Of a stretch of DNA of 64,000 bases, positions 17,994 through 25,288 are shown piece after piece (positions within the stretch are counted from its first letter, which is position 1; every line of letters starts with the position of its first letter). Made by a program: the position numbers and the translations under genes. The notes under the pieces are model-generated. The model saw nothing but the letters and a program-made list of their open reading frames with translations. It was not told where the DNA came from and made no database searches. Source of the stretch: WRHT01 sp031550525 (GTDB taxonomy: Bacteria; Desulfobacterota; Desulfovibrionia; Desulfovibrionales; Desulfovibrionaceae); the NCBI GenBank assembly GCA_031550525.1, contig JAVBON010000002.1, forward strand, positions 62,001-126,000, read 5' to 3'.

Positions 17994-18017
17994 CAGGGGG
18001 ATGTCTGAATCCCCCTG
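17994..18017 (-). terminator. Hairpin downstream of the BCCT carrier gene
   Basis: A 9-bp stem (17994-18002 with 18009-18017), C/G-rich, lies just beyond the BCCT stop on the minus strand. A second imperfect hairpin (about 17953-17984) follows it. There is no T-run, so the assignment is tentative. Confidence 0.45.
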
Positions 18018-18028
18018 AGCATGCGGTG

Positions 18029-19723
18029 CTATTTTAACTCGCAGGCGGCCTGCCCGTCAGGGCGCAGCAGGTCGGGGTCTATACCGTCGCCATCCAAGGC
18101 GATGGTACAGTCCTTTTGAGAAATATCTGCCAAAATGCTGGCCTCCGTGGCATCGTTGCGGCGTTCTTCCTCCACAAGATCCACGCGTTTTACAAACTTG
18201 AACCAGGCCACCACGGCAATGGCTATGGGAATAAGCATAAGCGCGCCGGCGAAGTTGGCGAAAATCTTGGCAGCCCCCATGCCGCCCAGCGAGATGACCG
18301 CAAGAGCGAGGCCTGCCTGAATAAAGGCCCAGAAGAAGCGGTTGCCGGTAGTGGGCTCGGTGCCCAAGGTAAGCTTGCGTGTGGCCGCGCAAGACATGAT
18401 ATAAGCGCAAGAGTCAACGCTGGTGGCAAGAAACACGGTGGAGCAGATGCAATAGCCTATAAGCATCAGGACGCCGCCGGGTATGCTTTGCAGGTAGGCT
18501 ATAAGCGCCATGGCTCCACCTTGGGGCCCGTTGGAGGTAAGAATACCCACAGCGTCGACCAGGCCGCTTTTCTGGGCGTTAAGGGCATAGCTGCCGAATA
18601 CGCCGTGAATGAAAAATGAGCCGGCCATACCGCCGAACACTGTCCACAAAAGCACCTGACGCACATTGCGGCCGCGGGAAATGCGGGCGATGAACAGGCC
18701 CATGAAGGGGCCGTAGCTGGCCATCCACAGCGCGTAGAATATGGTCCAGTCCTGCGGGAAGGTGCTGGCCTCCCAAGGCGATGTCCAGAACAGCATGCCT
18801 ATAAAGTTATTGGTCATCACGCCCACAGAGTTGGTGAAGCTTTCCATAATCTGCACCGTGGGCCCTACAAAAAGCACGTATACGATCATGGCGATAGCCA
18901 CACTAACGTTAATACTGCTGAGTATCTTGATGCCTTTTTTCAGGCCCAGGGTAACGCTGGCCGTGAATATACAGGCGCTGACGGCAAGTATGACTACTTG
19001 CAGGCCGAAACTGGGCTCAATGCCTAAAAGCGCGCCAAGGGCATGTGCCACAAGCGGGAGAGATACGCCCATAACGGCGGTGTTACTGAAAATAAGGCCG
19101 ACTATGAAAAATACTTCAATGGTCTTGCCGGCCCAGCCGTCAGTGGCTTTTTTGCCTATAACCGGCTCGGCCACCGCGCTTATGCGCAGCACCGGCCTTT
19201 TCAGACGGTAAAACATGTAGCAGATGGGAAGAGCCGTTATGGCGTACCAAGGCCAGGTTACGGGCCCCCAGTGCAAAAGAACGTAGGAGAGCGACCAGTC
19301 ATAGGCCTCGCGTGAGAGCGGCTCGGCGTACTGAGGGGGGTAAGCAAGGTTGAAGGTGGGCTCGACGAAAGACCAGAACAGCACAGCGCCGGCAACGCCG
19401 GAGGTGAACATCATGGCCATCCACGAGTAGTTGCTGAACTCGGCCTTTTCCCCCGGTTCGCCAAAACGTATATTGCCGTAGCGGCTGCAAGCGAAAAAAA
19501 CGGTCAGGGCAATCATAGCCAGGGTGGCCCACAGGTAAACCACGCCGGTGTTCTTGGCAAAGGGGCCGTAAAGGGCCTGCATGATTTTTTCAGCGGTTTC
19601 AGGGAAAAAAATAGACCATATTACGATAAGAATAAGCAAAGTTGCGGACGGCGCGACTATTCGCATGTCAAACCTGGTGTCGGCAACTTCCGGGGCTATC
19701 TCCGTCTGGCGTCTGTAACTCAT
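18029..19723 (-). CDS. BCCT-family secondary carrier
   Basis: About 564 residues with 12 membrane segments, matching betaine/carnitine/choline carriers: SYVLLHWGP, GLKKGIKILSSIN and the family signature region DWTIFYALWMASYGPFMG followed by ARISRGR. The Trp residues that form the trimethylammonium cage in BetP (motif W-A-W-W-I-S-W) are here A-L-W-M-A-S-Y, so only one of them is retained and the substrate may not be a betaine. Start: a GTG at 19729 overlaps the ribosome site; GGGAG before ATG 19723 decides for the latter. It lies downstream of, and on the same strand as, a sigma-54 activator whose candidate binding site is in its promoter region. Confidence 0.9.
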   Translation of the reverse strand: MSYRRQTEIAPEVADTRFDMRIVAPSATLLILIVIWSIFFPETAEKIMQALYGPFAKNTGVVYLWATLAMIALTVFFACSRYGNIRFGEPGEKAEFSNYSWMAMMFTSGVAGAVLFWSFVEPTFNLAYPPQYAEPLSREAYDWSLSYVLLHWGPVTWPWYAITALPICYMFYRLKRPVLRISAVAEPVIGKKATDGWAGKTIEVFFIVGLIFSNTAVMGVSLPLVAHALGALLGIEPSFGLQVVILAVSACIFTASVTLGLKKGIKILSSINVSVAIAMIVYVLFVGPTVQIMESFTNSVGVMTNNFIGMLFWTSPWEASTFPQDWTIFYALWMASYGPFMGLFIARISRGRNVRQVLLWTVFGGMAGSFFIHGVFGSYALNAQKSGLVDAVGILTSNGPQGGAMALIAYLQSIPGGVLMLIGYCICSTVFLATSVDSCAYIMSCAATRKLTLGTEPTTGNRFFWAFIQAGLALAVISLGGMGAAKIFANFAGALMLIPIAIAVVAWFKFVKRVDLVEEERRNDATEASILADISQKDCTIALDGDGIDPDLLRPDGQAACELK

Positions 19724-19841
19724 GAGCACTCCCTGTTTGAGCGGTTAATCCATCTGGGCTCTTCCTCCGCCGCCCGCCCCAGCCCTGCTTGCCGCACGCG
19801 GCAACCAGGGCGGTAGGACGGAACACATATGCCGACAGGAT

Positions 19842-19857
19842 TACAAAAAGTGTTCCA
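19842..19857 (-). promoter_or_regulatory. Candidate sigma-54 promoter of the BCCT gene
   Basis: On the minus strand this reads TGGAACACTTTTTGTA. It has GG and, ten bases on, GT instead of the usual GC of the -24/-12 element. It lies about 120 bases before the BCCT start and about 75 bases from the palindrome at 19932-19949, a normal activator distance. Confidence 0.4.
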
Positions 19858-19931
19858 ACACGTTATTTTCTGCACAATCACTCGTTTTAAGCTGTTTTTC
19901 GCATGAATACACATCTGAAAAACGCATAAAA

Positions 19932-19949
19932 TACGACATGACTGTCGTA
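19932..19949. promoter_or_regulatory. 18-bp palindrome, candidate activator site upstream of the BCCT gene
   Basis: TACGACATGACTGTCGTA: perfect 7-bp arms around four bases. The same arms (TACGAC and GTCGTA, same 18-bp length) recur at 21479-21496 just before the sigma-54 activator gene. Two matching palindromes flanking a regulator, one before its likely target and one before itself, support binding by that regulator. Confidence 0.6.
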
Positions 19950-20021
19950 AAAAGTGGCATATACAACTCCGTCAAACCATTACCCAAGCCTTCGCGTATG
20001 GCGCCAGCCGGATTGCCATGT

Positions 20022-21455
20022 TTACCGTTTTATACCGTATTTCTTGAGTTTGCGCTGTAACGTGCGGGTAGTCACACCAAGAGCGACAGCCGTGTCGCCT
20101 TTTTTCCATCTATTGGCCTCAAGGGCGGCAATTATGCGCTGCTTCTCGGTATTTTCCCGCGCGTCGCTCAAGGCCATTACGGGCTGCGTTGGAGCTTCCG
20201 CCGCCAACACGCCATCCGGCACAAGGCCGCGCGGCATGCATACAAAGCCGTCGCCCGGCCCGCCAACATCCAGCCCGGTTTCACCAAAGGCCCAAAACCG
20301 CTCAAGGGCGTTTTGCAACTCACGCACGTTGCCGGGCCAATTGTACTGCTCCATGGCCATACGCACGGACATGGGCAGGGGGGTGTCAATGCCCTTTTCC
20401 CTTGCGTAAGCGTCAATAAGCAAAGGTATGTCGCCATGGCGCTCGCTTAAGGAAGGCAAGCGCACGGTGAGCACGTGTATGCGGTAGAAAAAATCGGCGC
20501 GCATTACGCCAGAGGCCACCATTTTCTGTAAATCGCGGTTGGTGGCGGAAATAAGCCTAAAGTTTGAGCGCCGCACCTCGTTGGAGCCAACCGGCGTATA
20601 GCTTTTGGTCTCCAGCGCGCGCAGCAGTTTTACCTGCAAATTTAGAGGCAGCTCGCCAACTTCGTCCAAAAACAGGGTGCCGTCGTGCGCGGCTCCCAAA
20701 AAACCCTGCTGGTTGGAAGTTGCACCGGAAAAAGCCCCTTTGACGTGCCCGAAAAACTGGCTTTCCAAAAGCTGTTCTGGTATTGCGCCGCAGTTTACCG
20801 GCACATAGCGGCCGGAAACGCCCGAAAGCTCATGTATGGTTTGCGCGGCTAAATCCTTGCCCACGCCAGTATCGCCGTAAATCATGACATTACTGTCGCA
20901 TTTTGCCGCCTTTAGCATAAGCTCATACGATTTCTGCATGGCGTCGCTCTTGCCCACCATTTTGCCAAGGCCGTAAGAATTTTTAATGGACGAGCGCAGT
21001 TTCAGGTTTTCCTCAGCCAGCGCTATTTCGTGGTTTTTCTGCTCGGTCACGTCCATCAGTATGCCTTCAATGTTAACGCATACGCCGTCCGCATCGAAAA
21101 TGCCCTCGCCCTGGTCCCAAATCCATTTAACCTCACCGTTTTTCAAGCGCACCCGGTAGTAAAGCTCATACCCGCGTTGCGTCCGCACGCATTCCAATAT
21201 GGCGTCGCGCACCTGCTGCAGGTCTTCCGGAAAGGTCATCTGCTCTATTACGTTGCTGTGCATAAAAACAAGCTCATCCGGGGGAAGGCCCAGCAGGCGC
21301 TCCGACCTGCTGCTCACAAAATCGAGCATATAGCTGTGCCCGTTGCGCACAACACACCTGTAGGCCACGCCCGGCAAATGGTTAAGCAGTCTGTAATAGC
21401 TCCCCTCAACCTGGCTCAAGCGCCGTTGCATTTCTTGCAGTTCGTTTCTCTTCAC
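20022..21455 (-). CDS. Sigma-54-dependent activator with N-terminal PAS domain
   Basis: The 477-residue protein has a coiled N terminus, a PAS domain with PAC motif (about 20-140: YYRVRLKNGEVKWIWDQGEG), an AAA+ domain about 160-390 with Walker A GDTGVGKD, sigma-54 contact loop GAFSGA (usual GAFTGA; Ser keeps the hydroxyl), Walker B GTLFLDEVGE, arginine-finger region and YNWPGNVRELQN, and a Fis-type helix-turn-helix at the C terminus (KKGDTAVALGVTTRTLQRKL). It starts at a GTG preceded by GGGA. It should sense a small molecule or redox state through PAS and activate sigma-54 promoters, probably that of the adjacent BCCT gene and perhaps its own. Confidence 0.92.
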   Translation of the reverse strand: MKRNELQEMQRRLSQVEGSYYRLLNHLPGVAYRCVVRNGHSYMLDFVSSRSERLLGLPPDELVFMHSNVIEQMTFPEDLQQVRDAILECVRTQRGYELYYRVRLKNGEVKWIWDQGEGIFDADGVCVNIEGILMDVTEQKNHEIALAEENLKLRSSIKNSYGLGKMVGKSDAMQKSYELMLKAAKCDSNVMIYGDTGVGKDLAAQTIHELSGVSGRYVPVNCGAIPEQLLESQFFGHVKGAFSGATSNQQGFLGAAHDGTLFLDEVGELPLNLQVKLLRALETKSYTPVGSNEVRRSNFRLISATNRDLQKMVASGVMRADFFYRIHVLTVRLPSLSERHGDIPLLIDAYAREKGIDTPLPMSVRMAMEQYNWPGNVRELQNALERFWAFGETGLDVGGPGDGFVCMPRGLVPDGVLAAEAPTQPVMALSDARENTEKQRIIAALEANRWKKGDTAVALGVTTRTLQRKLKKYGIKR

Positions 21456-21478
21456 TGTTTTTCCCGTCCGTTACAAAA

Positions 21479-21496
21479 TACGACTACATTGTCGTA
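21479..21496. promoter_or_regulatory. 18-bp palindrome, candidate autoregulatory site of the sigma-54 activator
   Basis: TACGACTACATTGTCGTA: 6-bp perfect arms identical to those at 19932-19949, with the same total length. It lies 24 bases upstream of the activator start. The rest of 21456-21845, between this gene and the divergent DMT transporter, contains no gene. Confidence 0.55.
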
Positions 21497-21845
21497 ATAT
21501 GCGTCTTTTTTGGTCAAAAAGTCAACCAGCCATATTAATGATGCAAAAAAACATCACTACAAAGCCAAGGGAAAAGCGTACGCGCTGCCCTAACCTAAAA
21601 CCAAGCAAACATGCGCTTTTTCCGGCAGTTGAAACAAGCGGGTTAGAAATGGCATGCAAAATGCTTTAACTGCATCGGGTGCCGCTGTTTTGCATAACAA
21701 GCACCAGCCCTTTAAGCTCCGCCGGGCAAAATTGCCATATCGCAAGCGCTTGCAGCACTTTTCACGCACGTTGGCAATTTAGCGATACAGACTATTTAGC
21801 CCGGCGCGGCTTAAAGGGCGGGCAAAACAACAAGAGAAGGTTATT

Positions 21846-22883
21846 ATGCGAGTTGCCGCTTCGGCCATTGGGGCCGCCCAGCCAAGCCTGCAAGAAAAAA
21901 ACGCGCTGAATTACGCCAAAAAAGGCATAATTCTGGCCTTGCTCTCCGGCATGATCTTCAGCCTGGACAGCCTGCTGGTTGAGAAATCAAAGGAGGCCCA
22001 TCCATTTAACAGGCCGGAACTGTTGCTGCTTGTGCCGTTCATTTGCGCCTTGGCGCACGACTTTAGCGCCGCCCTGCTTACCACCCTTGCCAACCTGCGC
22101 GCCGGGCGCATTAAGGATTTGGGGCGCAGTCTTTTAAGTAAGCCTGGGCGCTATGTAATAGCCGGGGCGCTTATAGGCTCCACCTGCGGCATGGGCGGCT
22201 ATATGGCCGCCATTCAGCTTGCGGGCCCGGCTTATGTGCTGCCCGTAACATCGCTGTATCCGGCAGTAGCCGCCGTATTGGCCGTGTTTACCATTAAAGA
22301 GCGCATTACACCCCGCGCTTGGGCCGGGCTGGCCTTTTGCGTGGCCGGAGTAATAACTGTTGGTTACACCGCGCCACAGGGCGAAACCAGCGGTATTTTT
22401 TACGCTGGCATGGCCTTTGCCGCGCTGGCCGCTTTGGGCTGGGGCGCGGAGGGCGTATGCGCCACCTCCGGCATGGATTTTATAGAGCCGGTAATAGCCC
22501 TGAACATTTATTACATAGTATCCACCACTATTTATCTATGCATTCTGGTGCCGGTAATGAGCCTTGTGGTGCTGCCCGCCGCCGGAGGAATAACCGTGCT
22601 GGCGGAATTTGCCCTAAGCCCCGGCCTGCTCTTTGTGGCCCTTGCCGGGTGCGTCGGGTCGTTTTCGTATCAGTGCTGGTACAAAGCAATGAATATGACG
22701 GGCGTAAGCCGGGCCATGGCCCTTAACATCACCTACGCCTTATGGGGCATAATATTCGCCGCAATTTTCACCCGCGCGGAAATAACCCTAAATCTTATTA
22801 TCGGCGCTCTGGTTATACTTGGCGGCATGTTCCTGATTATAGGCAACCCCCGCGACATGCTTAACCTGAGAAAAAGCGGTTGA
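21846..22883 (+). CDS. DMT-superfamily (EamA) transporter
   Basis: The 345-residue protein has about ten membrane segments in two repeated halves, each ending in the EamA-type pattern (AGPAYVLPVTSLYPAVAAVLAVFTIKE in the first half; VSRAMALNITYALWGIIFAAIFTR in the second). Such proteins export or import small metabolites; the substrate cannot be deduced. The ATG follows a GAAGG-like site. A small winged-helix gene begins 16 bases after the stop, so they are probably co-transcribed. Confidence 0.85.
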   Translation: MRVAASAIGAAQPSLQEKNALNYAKKGIILALLSGMIFSLDSLLVEKSKEAHPFNRPELLLLVPFICALAHDFSAALLTTLANLRAGRIKDLGRSLLSKPGRYVIAGALIGSTCGMGGYMAAIQLAGPAYVLPVTSLYPAVAAVLAVFTIKERITPRAWAGLAFCVAGVITVGYTAPQGETSGIFYAGMAFAALAALGWGAEGVCATSGMDFIEPVIALNIYYIVSTTIYLCILVPVMSLVVLPAAGGITVLAEFALSPGLLFVALAGCVGSFSYQCWYKAMNMTGVSRAMALNITYALWGIIFAAIFTRAEITLNLIIGALVILGGMFLIIGNPRDMLNLRKSG

Positions 22884-22899
22884 GCCGCCGGAGAAGACA

Positions 22900-23157
22900 A
22901 TGCCAAAAACCAAGCCCCCCTTCAAGCTGGCTGTGTCCGCCGTCTTTTTGCAGGCGCAAGAGCTTGATGCCGCGCAGGTCGCGGCCAGGCTGCAACCTGA
23001 CTACCCCGGCGAAAAACAGTTTTCGGTGCGCAATATTGATAATGCCCTGCAAAGCCTTAAAACCGTGGGCATTTTGCGCGCAACGCGCGAAAGCGGCGAG
23101 AGCGTGTATTACGAGCTTACCAGCGAGGGGCGGGCAAAAGTGTTGAAAAACCTTTAA
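22900..23157 (+). CDS. Small winged-helix protein
   Basis: The 85-residue basic protein ends in a winged-helix-like pattern: VRNIDNALQSLKTVGILRAT followed by a beta wing (ESGESVYYELTSEG). It starts after GGAGAAG. It may regulate the DMT transporter gene just upstream or the phosphatase-superfamily gene downstream. Function is inferred from fold resemblance only. Confidence 0.65.
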   Translation: MPKTKPPFKLAVSAVFLQAQELDAAQVAARLQPDYPGEKQFSVRNIDNALQSLKTVGILRATRESGESVYYELTSEGRAKVLKNL

Positions 23158-23284
23158 CACCGCAAGCGAGCGCCGCCCCAAGAATATTTTTTCATGCGTG
23201 TGACAGATTAAAGCAATAACGTCCGATTTTTGGACACCGCATGCGACATGCGAAAAATTGAAAAATTGCACAGGAGGTATCCAA

Positions 23285-25171
23285 ATGTCTATTAAAGCCA
23301 AACGAGCCGCCCTTTTAGGGTTTGACTGCGCCATACCGAAACGCCTGGAGGCCCTTATGGCCGAAGGCGCTCTGCCCAACTTCAAAAAAGTTGTTGAAGC
23401 CGGAAGCTACATGACCGAGGGCTACAACCTGCCCACGGTAACGCCACCCTCTTGGGCCACAATCTGCACCGGGGCCTACCCGCGCACCCACGGCATTGAG
23501 GACTATTACTATTATGTCGAGGGCCGCAGCCTTGAGCATAAAAATACCGTTCAAGGCTTCGGCTCCACCATGCTCACGGCCCAAACCATATGGGATTGCT
23601 GGGATAAAGCCGGTAAAAAATGCATAGTGGTAAACTACCCTATGTCTTGGCCCAGCAAGATGAAAAACGGCGTTATGGTAATGGGCGAAGGCATATCCCC
23701 CGCCGAAACCCGCTGGATGGAAACAGGCAACAGCCACAAGGAATATCTGGCGGCGGAAAACGTAATTTCCACCGAGCTTTACCCCATGGGCGAGCAAATA
23801 CGCTTTGACCGCGCCAAAGGCTGGGCCAATTTGCCAGAATGTGACGAGCCGCTCTCTTTCAAAGTAAAAATGCGCTTTCTCGAGCCCATGGAGCCCCTTA
23901 AAGATCAAATATGGTACGGCCTGACCTGGGAAAGCGGCGACAACGGCTACGATACCTTCGCACTTTGCACCGAGCCTGACTATTCCAAAGCCCTTTTCAC
24001 CATCAAAAAAGGACAGTGGAGCGGCCCCATAGAACATGATTTTGTTATTGAGAAAGACGGGCGCATCGAAAAAGGCGTCTTCCAATGCAAGCTGCTTACC
24101 CTTGATGAAGATGCCGAAACCTTCAAGCTGTACCTTACCGGCATAGGCGGGCGCAGCAACTTCATAAACCCGCCGGAAGCGGCAAAAAGCATAGATTTTT
24201 CAAAGGTAACCACCTGTAACGATATTGGGCTTGTCTCCTACATTCACGGCGTTATCGATATGGATACGGTGGTGGAAATTGCCGAAATGCACGCGGATTG
24301 GCTGTTTACCGTGGCCTCCTCCCTACTGCGCGGCAATGCGGACTGGGACTTGTTTTACATGCACTCCCACCCAATAGACTGGTTCTACCACGGTTGGCTG
24401 GCCGACATGGACAGCAAGGATCCGGTTGTGCGCAAAAAAGCCTATGACATGGAGCGCAAAATCTACCAAAGCGAAGACCGCATGCTGGGCCGCCTTATGG
24501 AGATTTTGGGCGATGAAACCTTGGTATGCCTGTGTTCCGACCACGGCGCAACGCCCATAGGCCCCATTCTCAATACTGCCGAAGCCTTGAAAGCAAAGGG
24601 GCTATGCTACTACGAGCCCAAAAAGAACGAGAACTATCTGGAAATTTATGAAGAGACCGAAGGCTACAACTATGAGCTGGACGTCACCAAATCTCTGGCC
24701 GTGCCGCAGCGTTACATGTTTGTTTACGTAAACCTCAAGGACAAATACCCCGGCGGCATAGTCGAGGCAAAAGACTATGAGAAGGTGCGCGACCAGATTA
24801 TAGACGCCCTGCTGGACTATAAACACCCAGATACCGGCGAGCGCCCCGTGCTGCTGGCAGTGCGGCGCGAAGACGCAAAAGTGTTCGGCATGGGCGGCGC
24901 GCAGGCCGGAGACGTGGTTTACGCCCTTAAACCGGAATACATGGCCGAGCACGGCTACGGCTTCCCCACGGGCGAATCCGGCTGCGGCAGCCTGAAAAAC
25001 ATGCTTATATTCCACGGCCCGAACATTAAAAAGAACTTCAAATACACGCGCCCCCGCTGGCTGGCCGATATTGTGCCCACCATATGTTACGCCACCGGCA
25101 ACCCCATGCCGCAAGACGTGGAAGGCGCGGTAATGTACCAGATACTTGAAGAGCCAAACCTGGTGAAATAG
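23285..25171 (+). CDS. Alkaline-phosphatase-superfamily hydrolase (phosphodiesterase/pyrophosphatase type)
   Basis: About 628 residues without signal peptide. Metal and nucleophile motifs of the type I phosphodiesterase/nucleotide pyrophosphatase group are visible: GFDCAIP with Asp14, TVTPPSWATICTG with candidate nucleophile Thr53, YPRTHGI, then HSHPIDWFYH and CSDHGAT near the C-terminal half, and a final His in the GFPTGESGCGS region is not obvious. It should hydrolyse a phosphate (or possibly sulfate) ester in the cytoplasm; the substrate is unknown. The start is set by a perfect AGGAGG seven bases before ATG 23285. It follows the DMT/winged-helix pair. Confidence 0.8.
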   Translation: MSIKAKRAALLGFDCAIPKRLEALMAEGALPNFKKVVEAGSYMTEGYNLPTVTPPSWATICTGAYPRTHGIEDYYYYVEGRSLEHKNTVQGFGSTMLTAQTIWDCWDKAGKKCIVVNYPMSWPSKMKNGVMVMGEGISPAETRWMETGNSHKEYLAAENVISTELYPMGEQIRFDRAKGWANLPECDEPLSFKVKMRFLEPMEPLKDQIWYGLTWESGDNGYDTFALCTEPDYSKALFTIKKGQWSGPIEHDFVIEKDGRIEKGVFQCKLLTLDEDAETFKLYLTGIGGRSNFINPPEAAKSIDFSKVTTCNDIGLVSYIHGVIDMDTVVEIAEMHADWLFTVASSLLRGNADWDLFYMHSHPIDWFYHGWLADMDSKDPVVRKKAYDMERKIYQSEDRMLGRLMEILGDETLVCLCSDHGATPIGPILNTAEALKAKGLCYYEPKKNENYLEIYEETEGYNYELDVTKSLAVPQRYMFVYVNLKDKYPGGIVEAKDYEKVRDQIIDALLDYKHPDTGERPVLLAVRREDAKVFGMGGAQAGDVVYALKPEYMAEHGYGFPTGESGCGSLKNMLIFHGPNIKKNFKYTRPRWLADIVPTICYATGNPMPQDVEGAVMYQILEEPNLVK

Positions 25172-25210
25172 CACAGCACCCTGCTGGCGCGGCAATATTG
25201 CCGCGCCAGC

Positions 25211-25277
25211 GGAATAAAGACATGGCGGATAAGTCCAGATCCCATAAATCCGGCTTCATCCGCCATGTCTTTATTCC
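25211..25277. terminator. Long hairpin between convergent genes, containing repeat family A
   Basis: A perfect 20-bp stem (25211-25230 with 25258-25277) encloses a 27-base loop, itself carrying the imperfect CCAGAT/ATCCGG pairing of repeat family A. It lies between the converging stops of the phosphatase-superfamily gene and the MscS gene and probably terminates both. Confidence 0.75.
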
Positions 25278-25288
25278 GTCACAAGCCC

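Noticed and set aside
23221..23245. Sigma-54-like TGGACACCGCATGCGA before the phosphatase-superfamily gene
   Set aside because: GG and GC are nine rather than ten bases apart, which abolishes sigma-54 recognition in known promoters.
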